A stretch of DNA of 64,000 nt from AC-32 sp036265535. Lineage in GTDB: Bacteria > Actinomycetota > Thermoleophilia > Gaiellales > Gaiellaceae. Every line of letters starts with the position of its first letter. The first letter of the stretch is position 1. The notes under the pieces are model-generated. The model had not been told where the DNA came from, ran no database searches, and saw nothing but the letters and a program-made list of their open reading frames with translations. The stretch is from the NCBI GenBank assembly GCA_036265535.1, contig DATAOV010000040.1, positions 1 to 64,000 on the forward strand, given 5' to 3'. Positions 8,379 through 17,280 of the stretch are shown in pieces. Both the position numbers and the translations under genes were made by a program.

Positions 8379-9859
8379 TCCGCACCCTCCGCGTCCTCCC
8401 GATAGCGCTTCTTGCCACGCTCGCCGTGGCCGTCGCGGGCTGCGGCGGCGGGACCGCGCAGACCTCCTCGTCCACTGAATCCGGCGCGAAACTCGTCCGC
8501 GCCGGCGCGCTTGCCTTCGTCGCCCTGGACAGCGACTTCGGCTCCGGCCAGTGGCAGCAGCTCGACGACCTGGCGAACAAGTTCCCGGGCCGCGACAAGG
8601 CGCTCGGCCGGATCAAGCAGGAGCTCGCCAAGCACGGCGTCGACTACGAGGACGACATCAAGCCGGCGCTCGGCCCGGAAGTGGACTTCGTCTTCGCCAA
8701 CGGGCCCGGCAGCCCCGGAGACGCGGTCGTCGCGCTGACGAAGCCGGACGACCCGGCGAAGATCAAGGCGCTCGTCGCGAAGCTGAAGGCGGACGACCCG
8801 TCCGGCGAGCCGGCGGTCTATCGGGCTCTCGAGGACGGGTGGTACGCGCTCTCCGACAAGCAGACGACGATCGACCGGGTGCTCGCCGCGAGCGGCGGCC
8901 AGTCGCTCGCCGACGACTCCACCTTCAAGGCCGCCTTCGCGGAGCTGCCGGGAGACGCGTTGATCAAGGCCTTCCTCGACGGTCACGAGCTGAACGCCGC
9001 CATCGAGCAGTCCTCGGAGCGACAGCCTTCGGCCCTCGACGCCTCGACGCTCGGGCTCGACAAGCTCGACTACATCGCCGCCTCGGCCACTGCCGAGGAC
9101 GACGGCGTCCGGATTCACGGCGCGAGCAGCGGCGCCGTCCTGGGAAGCGGCGATTTCTCCTCGAAGCTCCTGGACGCCGTCCCCGGCGACGCGCTCGCGC
9201 TCCTCGACTTCCGGGGCGCCGGCACGACCGACCAGCTGGAGAAACTCGAGGCGAACCCGTCGGTCGCCCAGGCGCTACGCCAGATCGAGGCGGGCCTCGG
9301 CGTCTCCTACGACGACATCCTCGACCTGCTCCACAACGAGGTCGCGCTCTACGTGCGCCCGGGAGCCGGCATCCCCGAGGTGACGCTGGCGCTCGAGTCG
9401 AAGGATCCGACCAAGGCGCTCTCGACGCTCGACAAGCTCGCTGCCCGGCTGGCTGCGGCGACGGGAGCCCAGCTGCATTCGGGAACTCAGGGCGGCCACG
9501 ACGTGAAGACGCTCGACCTCGGCCGGTTCTCGATCCACTACGGCAACATCGGGGACACGGTCGTGCTCACGAGCGCTCTGAACGGGATCGCCGACTACGG
9601 CGCACCCGGAGACCACCTGCCTGACAGCGCCGACTTCAAGCAGGCGCAGGACGCGGCCGGGATGCCCGACTCGACCGGCGGCTTCATCTACCTCGACCTC
9701 AAGAACTCGATCCCGCTGATCGAAGGCCTCGCCGGGCTGGCCGGCAAGAGCCCGCCGCAGGAGGTGACCGAGAACCTCCGGCCACTGCGCTCCTTCCTGG
9801 CCTGGGTCGAAGGTTCCGGTGACACGCGAAGCTTCGACGCGTTTCTAGAGATCAAGTAG
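8375..9859 (+). CDS. DUF3352-family lipoprotein
   Basis: A 494-residue exported protein of unknown function. The first 23 residues form a lipoprotein signal: charged N-terminus, hydrophobic LPIALLATLAVAVAG, then Cys23 in the lipobox VAGC. The mature part has repeated segments of the type FVFANGPGSPGDAVVALTKPDDPAKI and LYVRPGAGIPEVTLALESKDPTKAL, which are typical of DUF3352 proteins of high-GC actinobacteria. Translation is coupled to gpsA by an ATGA overlap, so it is made with envelope-lipid genes, but no function follows from that. Confidence 0.8.
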   Translation: MIRTLRVLPIALLATLAVAVAGCGGGTAQTSSSTESGAKLVRAGALAFVALDSDFGSGQWQQLDDLANKFPGRDKALGRIKQELAKHGVDYEDDIKPALGPEVDFVFANGPGSPGDAVVALTKPDDPAKIKALVAKLKADDPSGEPAVYRALEDGWYALSDKQTTIDRVLAASGGQSLADDSTFKAAFAELPGDALIKAFLDGHELNAAIEQSSERQPSALDASTLGLDKLDYIAASATAEDDGVRIHGASSGAVLGSGDFSSKLLDAVPGDALALLDFRGAGTTDQLEKLEANPSVAQALRQIEAGLGVSYDDILDLLHNEVALYVRPGAGIPEVTLALESKDPTKALSTLDKLAARLAAATGAQLHSGTQGGHDVKTLDLGRFSIHYGNIGDTVVLTSALNGIADYGAPGDHLPDSADFKQAQDAAGMPDSTGGFIYLDLKNSIPLIEGLAGLAGKSPPQEVTENLRPLRSFLAWVEGSGDTRSFDAFLEIK

Positions 9860-9862
9860 CCT
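9857..9862 (+). promoter_or_regulatory. -10 box of metK, leaderless type
   Basis: TAGCCT ends 8 nt before the metK GTG and overlaps the stop of the lipoprotein gene. A TTCGAC at 9833-9838 is a possible -35 with an 18-bp spacer. Confidence 0.5.
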
Positions 9863-9869
9863 GCCGCCC

Positions 9870-11120
9870 GTGTCGGCACGTGAATTCCTTTTCACCTCGG
9901 AGTCGGTCACCGAGGGCCATCCGGACAAGATCGCCGATCAGGTGTCTGACACCGTGCTCGACGCGGTGCTCGCCGACGACCCGAGCGGTCGCGTCGCCTG
10001 CGAGACCCTGATCACGACCGGCCTCGTCGTCGTCGCCGGCGAGATCACGACCGAGACGTACGTGGACATCCCCGCGATCGTGCGCAAGCGGATCGCGGAG
10101 ATCGGCTACACGCATTCGGAGTGGGGCTTCGACGCCCATACCTGCGGCGTCGTCGCGGCGATCGACGAGCAGTCGCCGGACATCGCGCAGGGTGTCGACT
10201 CCTCGTACGAGACGCAGCACGACCCGGCCGACGACGATCCGCTGGACCAGGTCGGCGCCGGCGACCAGGGGATGATGTTCGGCTACGCGACGCGCGAGAC
10301 CCCCGAGCTGATGCCGCTTCCGATCATGCTCGCGCACAAGATCTGCAAGCGGCTTGCCGAGGTGCGCAAGGTCGGCGACCTGCCCTACCTGCGCCCCGAC
10401 GGCAAGGCGCAGGTGACGGTGCGGTACGAGGTCGACGACGAGGGCCGCCAGTCTCCGGTCGAGATCGAGCGCATCCTCGTCTCCACCCAGCACGCCGAGG
10501 GCTGCGACGCCGAGACGCTGATCAAGCCCGACCTGATCGAGCGGGTGCTCCATCCGATCCTCCCGTCGCACCTGTACGACGAGAAGCGGCTGCAGGAGCG
10601 CGACTTCGTCTACGTCAACCCGACGGGCAAGTTCGTGATCGGCGGCCCGATGGGCGACACCGGCCTCACCGGCCGCAAGATCATCGTCGACACCTACGGC
10701 GGCGCGGCGCGCCACGGCGGGGGCGCCTTCTCAGGCAAGGACCCGACGAAGGTCGACCGCTCCGCGGCCTACGCGGCCCGCTACGTGGCCAAGAACGTGG
10801 TCGCGGCCGAGCTCGCCGACCGCTGCGAGGTGAACGTCGCCTACGCGATCGGCGTCGCGAAGCCCGTCTCGATCGCCTTGCGCACCTTCGGCTCCGAGCG
10901 GATCCCGGTTCCGCGGATCGAGGAGCTGATCGGCGAGCACTTCGACCTCCGCCCGGGGGCGATCCTGCGCGACCTCGACCTGAAGCGGCCGATCTACGCG
11001 AAGACCGCGGCGTACGGCCACTTCGGCCGCGACGACCACGACTTCACCTGGGAGCGGACGGACAAGGCCGAGGCGCTCCGGTCTGCGGCCGGCCTCACCG
11101 CCGCCTCCGCCTCGGCCTAG
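9870..11120 (+). CDS. metK: S-adenosylmethionine synthetase
   Basis: Makes S-adenosylmethionine from ATP and methionine. The 416-residue protein contains GHPDKIADQVSD near the N-terminus, GAGDQGMMFGYA, and the phosphate-binding GGGAFSGKDPTKVDRS. All three are hallmark motifs and the length is normal. It starts with GTG directly after a -10 box. Its stop and that of the convergent regulator gene share the 4-bp palindrome CTAG. Confidence 0.98.
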   Translation: MSAREFLFTSESVTEGHPDKIADQVSDTVLDAVLADDPSGRVACETLITTGLVVVAGEITTETYVDIPAIVRKRIAEIGYTHSEWGFDAHTCGVVAAIDEQSPDIAQGVDSSYETQHDPADDDPLDQVGAGDQGMMFGYATRETPELMPLPIMLAHKICKRLAEVRKVGDLPYLRPDGKAQVTVRYEVDDEGRQSPVEIERILVSTQHAEGCDAETLIKPDLIERVLHPILPSHLYDEKRLQERDFVYVNPTGKFVIGGPMGDTGLTGRKIIVDTYGGAARHGGGAFSGKDPTKVDRSAAYAARYVAKNVVAAELADRCEVNVAYAIGVAKPVSIALRTFGSERIPVPRIEELIGEHFDLRPGAILRDLDLKRPIYAKTAAYGHFGRDDHDFTWERTDKAEALRSAAGLTAASASA

Positions 11121-11800
11121 ACGGGCCGCACGAACAGGCCGGACGCGGCCTTCTCGGCGATCGTCTTCTCGTCGCCGTCGAGACGCACCGTCAGCTGCTC
11201 GGCCGCCGGCTGAGCCTTGCGTACCTCGACGTCGGTGCCCGGGACGAAGCCCTGGTCGTAGAACCAGTGCAGGAGCTCGCCGTCGTGCTCGGCCAGGCGG
11301 ACGATCGTGGCGCGCGAGCCGGGCTCGAGCTCGGACAGCGGGGCGAGCTCGCGGTTCTCGGCCTGCTCGAAGTCCGTGTCGACGGGCCAGCCGTGGGGAC
11401 ACCGGTCGGGGTGGCCGAGCCGCTCGCTGACGCGCTCGATCATCTCGTCGCTGAAGCTCTCGCCGATCTCGTCGGCGTGCACGTGGGCCTCGGCCGGCGT
11501 GTAGCCCATGAAGTCCGTCAGGAGCCGCTCGACGAGCCGGTGCTTGCGCACCACGCGCTCGGCGCGCTCCCGGCCCGAGGGCGTCAGGATCGCCTCCTTG
11601 TGCTCGCCGCGCTCCACGAGCCCGTCGGCCTCCAGCCGCTTCAGCATCTCGCCGGCCGACGCGCGCGAGACCCCGAGCATCTCGGCGACCCGCGAGGCGA
11701 GGGTTGGAGAGCCCTGCGTCTGAGGCCGGTACTCGCCGATCGGGAAGGCGAGGAAGTAGATCGTCTCTAGGTACTCGTCGACGGAATGACCCTGCGCCAC
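11117..11800 (-). CDS. DtxR/MntR-type metal-dependent transcriptional repressor
   Basis: A 227-residue metalloregulator with an N-terminal winged helix (VDEYLETIYFL..., recognition region MLGVSRASAGEMLKRLEADGLV), a dimerisation domain with HVHADEIGE and CPHGWP, both typical of iron/manganese repressors, and a C-terminal SH3-like FeoA domain from about residue 150. The GTG start is 3 nt after a predicted transcription start. It is divergent from a ZIP transporter gene and a palindromic operator lies between them, so it most likely represses the transporter and itself when metal is bound. Whether the metal is Mn, Fe or Zn cannot be read from the sequence. Confidence 0.88.
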   Translation of the reverse strand: MAQGHSVDEYLETIYFLAFPIGEYRPQTQGSPTLASRVAEMLGVSRASAGEMLKRLEADGLVERGEHKEAILTPSGRERAERVVRKHRLVERLLTDFMGYTPAEAHVHADEIGESFSDEMIERVSERLGHPDRCPHGWPVDTDFEQAENRELAPLSELEPGSRATIVRLAEHDGELLHWFYDQGFVPGTDVEVRKAQPAAEQLTVRLDGDEKTIAEKAASGLFVRPV

Positions 11801-11809
11801 GGTCTCGAA

Positions 11810-11815
11810 ACTCTA
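11810..11815 (-). promoter_or_regulatory. -10 box of the DtxR-type regulator gene
   Basis: Reads TAGAGT on the minus strand and ends 10 nt before the GTG start. Its -35 region would fall inside the palindromic operator. Confidence 0.5.
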
Positions 11816-11827
11816 CTGGCGCGGTCT

Positions 11828-11845
11828 TGTAAGGGCACCCTTACA
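11828..11845. promoter_or_regulatory. Predicted metalloregulator operator
   Basis: TGTAAGGGCACCCTTACA has perfect 8-bp arms around a CA centre. It overlaps the -35 regions of both divergent promoters (regulator and ZIP transporter), the position expected for a repressor controlling both. The size and symmetry fit DtxR/MntR-type boxes. Confidence 0.75.
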
Positions 11846-11852
11846 TAACTGC

Positions 11853-11858
11853 TAGGCT
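11853..11858 (+). promoter_or_regulatory. -10 box of the ZIP transporter gene
   Basis: TAGGCT ends 10 nt before the ATG, giving a leader of about 3 nt. It sits just downstream of the operator. Confidence 0.5.
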
Positions 11859-11867
11859 CGCCCCCGC

Positions 11868-12698
11868 ATGTCGACCGGACAGATTCTCGCCCTCGGGGCA
11901 CTCGCCGGGCTGACGATCTTCATCGGTCTGCCGATGGGGCGGCTCACCAAGGTCGGCCAGAGCGTCAAGGCGTTCCTGAGCGCCACGGCGACCGGGATCC
12001 TGCTCTTCATCCTCTGGGACGTCCTCGTCGAGGCGATCGAGCCGGTCGAGAATGCGCTGAACGCCAAGGACTGGAGCCGCTTCTCGTGGCTCTCGGCCCT
12101 GGCCTTCGCGGGATTCGCACTCGGCCTGCTCAGCCTCGTCTACTACGACAGCTGGATGAAGGCGCGCCGGCGGAAGGCCTTCCTCGGCCCAGGCGCAGCC
12201 TCTGCGACCGAGCTCGAGCGCTCGCACTTCACCGGGCTGACGCCCGCGCGCTGGCTCGCGCTCTTCATCGCCACCGGAATCGGGCTGCACAACTTCTCGG
12301 AGGGCCTCGCGATCGGCCAGGCGGCGGCACTGGACAAGATCAGCCTCGCCTACGTGCTCGTGATCGGCTTCGGCCTGCACAACGCGACCGAGGGCTTCGG
12401 CATCGTCGCCCCGCTCTCCGGAGACGCCGACAAGCCGAGCTGGCGCTTCCTGGCCCTCCTGGGCGTGATCGGCGGGGCGCCGACCTTCTTCGGCACCGTC
12501 GTCGGCCAAGCGTGGACGTCGACTGCGGTTTCGGTGCTGTTCCTCACGCTCGCCGCGGGCTCGATCCTCTATGTCGTGATGGAGCTGCTCAACGTCTGTC
12601 GCCTCTTCTCGAGCAAGACCGTGACGGCCTGGGGCCTGATCCTCGGGCTCACCCTCGGCTTCGCCACGGACTTCGTGCTCGTCGCCGCCGGCGTTTAG
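11868..12698 (+). CDS. ZIP-family metal transporter
   Basis: A 276-residue membrane protein with about eight hydrophobic segments. Two conserved ZIP metal-site motifs are visible, HNFSEGLAIG and HNATEGFG, in adjacent transmembrane helices; their His, Asn and Glu residues line the metal path in this family. It probably imports divalent metal (Zn, Mn or Fe). The divergent DtxR-type regulator and the shared operator argue for Mn or Fe, but ZIP proteins vary in selectivity. A charged cytoplasmic loop follows the fourth helix (about residues 92-115). Confidence 0.87.
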   Translation: MSTGQILALGALAGLTIFIGLPMGRLTKVGQSVKAFLSATATGILLFILWDVLVEAIEPVENALNAKDWSRFSWLSALAFAGFALGLLSLVYYDSWMKARRRKAFLGPGAASATELERSHFTGLTPARWLALFIATGIGLHNFSEGLAIGQAAALDKISLAYVLVIGFGLHNATEGFGIVAPLSGDADKPSWRFLALLGVIGGAPTFFGTVVGQAWTSTAVSVLFLTLAAGSILYVVMELLNVCRLFSSKTVTAWGLILGLTLGFATDFVLVAAGV

Positions 12699-12713
12699 CG
12701 CCGCTTCCAGCGT

Positions 12714-12719
12714 TAACGT
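12714..12719 (+). promoter_or_regulatory. -10 box of priA, leaderless type
   Basis: TAACGT ends 8 nt before the priA GTG. Confidence 0.4.
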
Positions 12720-12726
12720 CGGCGAT

Positions 12727-14658
12727 GTGCGTTTCGGCACCGTAGTCCCGCTCGTCACCGCGCGCGCCCTGGGCGGGCGGGAGTTCACTTACGAGCTCCC
12801 GGACGGCGCGGGCAAGGGCGCGGTCGTCTCGGTGCCGTTCGGACGCTCGCGAGCGCGAGGCGTTGTGGTCGAGGTCGTGAACGCGCCGCCCGAGGGCGTG
12901 CGGCCGCTGCCGGTGGAGAAGGTCGTCCACGAGCTGCCGGCCACGCTGGTCGACCTCGCCCTCTGGCTGGCGGAGTACTACGGCTCCACGCCGGCGCGGG
13001 CGCTGGAGCTGGTGGCGCCCGTTCGCCGGACGCGACGGAAAGAGCAGGCGCCGCCGGGGGAGCGGCAGTCGCTCGAGGGGGAGGCGCCTCCCGAGCGGCT
13101 GAGCGCTGGGCAGGAGGAGGCGGTGTCGAGGGTCGTTGGCGCGATCGACGCCGGCGGTGGCCACTTCCTCCTCTACGGCGCCACTGGGAGCGGCAAGACC
13201 GAGGTCTACCTCCAGGCCGCCGCGGCAGCGCTCGAGCGCGGGCTCGGGACGATCGTGCTCGTGCCGGAGATCGCGCTCGCCCCGCAGACCGTCGGCCGCT
13301 TCCGGGCTCGCTTCGGCGACTCGGTCGCGGTCGTGCATTCCGGGCTGACCGAGGCGGAGCGTCGCGACGAGCGCGAGCGCATCGCCGACGGCCGGGCGCG
13401 CGTGGTCGTCGGCGCCCGTTCGGCGATCTTCGCCCCGATGCGCGGCGTCGGGCTGATCTGCGTCGACGAGGAGCACGACGCCTCGTACAAGCAGGAGTCC
13501 GATCCGCGCTACGACGCCCGCACCGTGGCGGCCAAGCGGGCGGCGCTCGAAAGCGCGGTGGCGCTGTACGGGAGCGCGACGCCGAGGCCCGAGAGCTGGG
13601 CGCGGCTCGAGCGGCTCGAGCTCGGCGAGCGGCTCGGGGGGCGCTTGCCACCGGTGCGGATCGTCGATCTGCGCCGCGAGGCTGGCTACCCGCTCTCGGC
13701 GCCGCTGCTCGCGGAGCTCGGGAAGCTGGCCGACAACGGCGGCAAGGCGATTCTGCTCCTGAACCGGCGCGGGATCGCGCCCGCGCTGCACTGCCGCGCC
13801 TGCGGCACGACCTTTCGCTGCCCGGACTGTGACGTGGCGCTCGTGCTCCACCGCGACGGGTCGCTGCGCTGCCATCACTGCGGGCACTCGGAGCCCGCGC
13901 CGGAGGAGTGCCCCGTCTGCCGCTCGACCGATCTGGCCAGGATCGGAGCCGGGACGCAGCGCCTCGAGCGCGAGCTCGCGGAGAAGGTGCCGGAGCTGGA
14001 GCGGATCCGCCTCGACGCGGACACGGTCGAGCGCCCCGAGGAGCTGGCGACGGCGCTGCGGCGCTTCCGCGAGAGCGACCGGGCAGTGCTCCTCGGTACG
14101 CAGATGGTGGCGAAGGGCCACCACTTCGCGGGGGTTGCGCTGGCGGCGGTGGTGGACGCCGACACGGGCCTCGGCCTGCCCGACTTCCGCGCCGAAGAGC
14201 GCACCTTCCAACTCGTCACGCAGCTCGCAGGGCGCAGCGGCCGCGACGCACCGGGAAAGGTGGTCGTCCAGAGCTTCCAGCCGGACGCGCGACCACTGGA
14301 GCTCGCCGCGCGCCACGACGTGCCGCGGTTCCTGGCGGACGAGCTGGCGCGCCGCGAGGAGCTCGGCTATCCGCCGTTCCGCCACCTCGTTCGAATCCTC
14401 GTCTCGGGCCCCGCCGAGGACGGCCCGCGGACGCTGCTCGAGGAGATGCGGTCGGGGCTCGAGGGAGCCGGCGGCGAGCTGCTCGGCCCTGCGCCGCTAC
14501 TCCGCCTGCGCGGCCGCCACCGGGCACAGCTCGTCGCCAAGACGAACGAGCCACGGCGCTTCGCCGGGCGCGCGGCGCAGCTTCTCGCCGCGGCGGCTCC
14601 CGCGATGCGTAGGGCGAAGCTGGCCGCGGTCGTGGACGTGGACCCGCAGGCCCTCTGA
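12727..14658 (+). CDS. priA: Primosomal protein N' (replication restart helicase PriA)
   Basis: Restarts stalled replication forks. The 643-residue protein has an N-terminal DNA 3'-end-binding domain, a helicase core with Walker A GATGSGKT at about 152-159 and DEEH at about 246-249, and a zinc region with four Cys pairs (CRAC, CPDC, CHHC, CPVC, about 356-398) followed by ARIGAGTQRLE. The helicase motifs are intact, unlike the degenerate PriA of mycobacteria and other actinomycetes, so it is probably an active helicase. It heads the priA-def-fmt-rsmB-rpe group. Confidence 0.95.
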   Translation: MRFGTVVPLVTARALGGREFTYELPDGAGKGAVVSVPFGRSRARGVVVEVVNAPPEGVRPLPVEKVVHELPATLVDLALWLAEYYGSTPARALELVAPVRRTRRKEQAPPGERQSLEGEAPPERLSAGQEEAVSRVVGAIDAGGGHFLLYGATGSGKTEVYLQAAAAALERGLGTIVLVPEIALAPQTVGRFRARFGDSVAVVHSGLTEAERRDERERIADGRARVVVGARSAIFAPMRGVGLICVDEEHDASYKQESDPRYDARTVAAKRAALESAVALYGSATPRPESWARLERLELGERLGGRLPPVRIVDLRREAGYPLSAPLLAELGKLADNGGKAILLLNRRGIAPALHCRACGTTFRCPDCDVALVLHRDGSLRCHHCGHSEPAPEECPVCRSTDLARIGAGTQRLERELAEKVPELERIRLDADTVERPEELATALRRFRESDRAVLLGTQMVAKGHHFAGVALAAVVDADTGLGLPDFRAEERTFQLVTQLAGRSGRDAPGKVVVQSFQPDARPLELAARHDVPRFLADELARREELGYPPFRHLVRILVSGPAEDGPRTLLEEMRSGLEGAGGELLGPAPLLRLRGRHRAQLVAKTNEPRRFAGRAAQLLAAAAPAMRRAKLAAVVDVDPQAL

Positions 14659-14666
14659 GACCTAAG

Positions 14667-15245
14667 ATGGAGGCAGTGGCGGACGAAACCGGCGAGGTCC
14701 GAAACACCAAGCTCGAGCCCGAGGCCGAGGCACGGCGTCAGCTCGCGCTCACCCAGATCCGGCAGTACCCCGACCCCGTCCTGCGGATGCAGGCACGCGA
14801 GGTGGAGAGCTTCGACGACGATCTCGCCTCGCTCGTCGCGCGCATGCAGCACCTGCTCCGTGACGCGAACGGCATCGGGCTCGCCGCGACGCAGGTGGGC
14901 GTGTTGCGCCGGGTCTTCCTGTTCCTGCCCGACCCGGAGCAAGAGCCGGTGGCGCTCGTCAACCCGCGGATCGTGGAGAGCTCCGACGAGCGGGTGGGCG
15001 ACGACGAGGGCTGTCTTTCGCTCCAGGGCGTGGTGGTCCCGGTCGAGCGGCACGAGCGGGTGACGGTCGAGGCGAGCGACCCGGAGGGCAACGAGGTCGC
15101 GTTCGAGCTCGAAGGCCTGCCAGCCCGGATCGCCCAGCACGAGCTCGACCACCTCGACGGCGTGCTGATTCTCGACCGGACGACCCCCGAGGGCCGCCGG
15201 GAGGCGCTCGCGGTCCTGCGCCCGCCGCCGGTTCTCGTTCGTTAG
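14667..15245 (+). CDS. def: Peptide deformylase
   Basis: Removes the N-formyl group from nascent proteins. The 192-residue protein shows the three family motifs in order: GIGLAATQVG, EGCLSLQG (metal-binding Cys) and QHELDHLDG (HExxH, catalytic Glu). About 25 residues precede the conserved fold (LTQIRQYPDPVLR...), so a start further in is possible, though no better start signal is seen. Its TAG shares one base with the fmt GTG start, and the product acts on the proteins started by Fmt-formylated tRNA. Confidence 0.95.
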   Translation: MEAVADETGEVRNTKLEPEAEARRQLALTQIRQYPDPVLRMQAREVESFDDDLASLVARMQHLLRDANGIGLAATQVGVLRRVFLFLPDPEQEPVALVNPRIVESSDERVGDDEGCLSLQGVVVPVERHERVTVEASDPEGNEVAFELEGLPARIAQHELDHLDGVLILDRTTPEGRREALAVLRPPPVLVR

Positions 15246-16036
15246 TGCGCCTCGCCGTCGTCGCGACGGCTCCGCTCGGCGCGGACGTGCTCGAGCGACT
15301 CGCGCGGAGCCACGACATCGCCTACCTCCTGACCCGGCCCGACCGGCCTCGCGGGCGCGGGCAGCGTGTGACGGCGCCCCCAGCCAGGGAGGCGGCGGAG
15401 CGGCTCGGGATCGAGGTGCGCCAGCCGGAGCGCCTCGACGACGCCTTCGAGCCCGAGGTGGACACGGTCGTCGTTGCGGCCTACGGGCTGCTGATCCCGG
15501 AGCCGGTGCTGGGGCGCGCGCTCTGGCTGAACGTCCACCCGTCCCTCCTGCCGCGCTGGCGCGGGGCGGCGCCGATCGAGCGGGCGCTGATGGCGGGCGA
15601 CACCGAGACCGGCGTCTCGATCATCAAGCTGGTTCCCGAGCTCGACGCGGGACCGATCGCGGCGCAGCGGGCGTTTTCCCTCGCAGAAGAGGACGATTTC
15701 GGCTCGGTCTCGGCCCGGGCCGGGGAGCTCGCCGCCGAGCTTCTGGAGGAGGCGCTGCCGGAGCCGGAGCTCACCCCACAGCCAGAAGAGGGCGTCACCT
15801 ACGCCGCCAAGATCGGCCCCGAGGATCGCGAGCTGGACTGGAGCCGCCCGCCCGAGGAGCTGCTCAATCGCATCCGGGCGCTCTCGCCGCACATCGGCGC
15901 CCGCGGGGAGCTGCACGGTAGGCCGGTGACCGTCTGGCGGGCGCGGATCGAGGATGGCGAGCTCGCTCCGGTCGAGGTGCAGGCCGAGGGGCGCCGCCGC
16001 ATGAGCTACGACGACTTCCTGCGCGGCTTGCGTTGA
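15245..16036 (+). CDS. fmt: Methionyl-tRNA formyltransferase
   Basis: Formylates initiator Met-tRNA. The catalytic domain carries LNVHPSLLPRWRGAAPI (family signature with Asn, His and the SLLP loop) and PELDAGPI with the catalytic Asp. The protein is 263 residues, about 50 shorter than the usual 310; the shortening lies in the C-terminal tRNA-binding domain. The gene is in the normal def-fmt-rsmB order and starts one base inside the def stop. Confidence 0.93.
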   Translation: MRLAVVATAPLGADVLERLARSHDIAYLLTRPDRPRGRGQRVTAPPAREAAERLGIEVRQPERLDDAFEPEVDTVVVAAYGLLIPEPVLGRALWLNVHPSLLPRWRGAAPIERALMAGDTETGVSIIKLVPELDAGPIAAQRAFSLAEEDDFGSVSARAGELAAELLEEALPEPELTPQPEEGVTYAAKIGPEDRELDWSRPPEELLNRIRALSPHIGARGELHGRPVTVWRARIEDGELAPVEVQAEGRRRMSYDDFLRGLR

Positions 16037-17280
16037 GCGCTTCGCCAGCGCGGCGGGCGGCGTTCGAGACCGTGCAGCGCGTCTTCGAGCAAGACGCCTA
16101 CGCCGACCGGGCGTTTCCGGCTGCCGCGGCCGGCCTCGACGCACGCGAGCGCGCGCTCGCCCAGCGGCTCGCCTACGGGACGATCCAGCGGGTCCGCACC
16201 CTCGACCACGGAATCGAGGCGCTGGGGCGGCGCCCCGTCCGGAAGCTCGACCCGCCCGTGCAGGCGGCGCTGCGGCTGGGCGCGTACCAGCTCGCTTTCT
16301 CCGGGGTGGCGATGCACGCGGCCGTCAACGAATCGGTGGAGCTCGTCCGCGGCGCGGGGCTCGAGCGCGCGGTCTCGTTCACGAACGCCGTCCTGCGGAG
16401 GCTCGCGCTGGGGCTGCGCGAGCTCGTCGAGGGCCTTCCGGAGGCGACGCCCGTCGAGGCAGCGCTGCGGCATTCGTACCCGGACTGGGTCGCGGAGACG
16501 TGGTGGCGCGACTTCGGGGCAGACGAGGCGCTCGCCCTGATGCGGGCGCAGAACGAGCCGCCGGAGACCGTGGTGCGTCGTAACGCGCTCAGGCCGGGCG
16601 ACGCGGCGGGAGAGCCCGATCCCGAGATCCCGGGAGCGCTCCGAGTGGAGCAGGTCGACCAGCAGGCGCTGGCCGGCGGGCTGATCTGGCCGCAGAGCCG
16701 CGGCTCGCAGCTGGCCGGGCTCTGCGTCGGGGTGGAGGAAGGCGAACGGGTCCTCGACCTGTGCGCCGCGCCGGGCGGCAAGGCGACCCAGCTCGCCGAG
16801 CGAGCCGCCGAGGTGGTCGCGGTGGAGAAGCATCCCGGGCGCGCGCGCGAGCTCGAGGCGAATTGCCGACGGCTCGGCGCGGCGAATGTGCGGGTCGTGA
16901 ACGCCGACGCACTCGAGCTTCCCGACGACCTGCGCGACTTCGACCGCGCGCTCGTCGATGCGCCATGCTCGGGTCTCGGCGTGCTCGCCTCGCGCCCCGA
17001 CCTGCGCTGGCGCGCGACGCCCCTTCCAGAACTCCAGCGCGACCTCGTGCGCGCAGCCGCCGAGCGGGTCAAGCCGGGGGGCACTGTCCTCTATTCGGTC
17101 TGCACCCTGAACGCCGAGGAGAACGAAGATGTGGTCGACGCCTCGTGGCTCGGGGCCCAGCCGCTGAACGAGTGGTGGCCGCAGTTCGCTCACCGGCAGC
17201 GGCCCGAGTTCCTGCTCACGCTGCCGCACCGCGATCGCACCTCGGGGTTCTTCATCGCCCGCCTAAGATCAGCGACGTGA
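16033..17280 (+). CDS. rsmB: 16S rRNA (cytosine-967-C5)-methyltransferase RsmB
   Basis: A 415-residue protein with an N-terminal NusB-like RNA-binding domain (ARRAAFETVQRVFEQ...) and a C-terminal SAM-dependent methyltransferase. Motifs are DLCAAPGGKATQLAE for SAM binding, DAPCSGLGVL and YSVCTLNAEEN, which holds the catalytic Cys. The start is a TTG that overlaps the fmt stop (TTGA), a rare start supported by the tight overlap and by the family N-terminus. Confidence 0.95.
   Translation: MSASPARRAAFETVQRVFEQDAYADRAFPAAAAGLDARERALAQRLAYGTIQRVRTLDHGIEALGRRPVRKLDPPVQAALRLGAYQLAFSGVAMHAAVNESVELVRGAGLERAVSFTNAVLRRLALGLRELVEGLPEATPVEAALRHSYPDWVAETWWRDFGADEALALMRAQNEPPETVVRRNALRPGDAAGEPDPEIPGALRVEQVDQQALAGGLIWPQSRGSQLAGLCVGVEEGERVLDLCAAPGGKATQLAERAAEVVAVEKHPGRARELEANCRRLGAANVRVVNADALELPDDLRDFDRALVDAPCSGLGVLASRPDLRWRATPLPELQRDLVRAAAERVKPGGTVLYSVCTLNAEENEDVVDASWLGAQPLNEWWPQFAHRQRPEFLLTLPHRDRTSGFFIARLRSAT

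Noticed and set aside
9820..9870. SAM riboswitch upstream of metK
   Set aside because: metK appears leaderless and the preceding bases are the coding end of the lipoprotein gene.
12649..14385. Minus-strand open frame of 578 codons opposite priA
   Set aside because: Composition is Arg/Ala/Leu-rich with no motif, and priA on the plus strand has complete helicase and zinc motifs.
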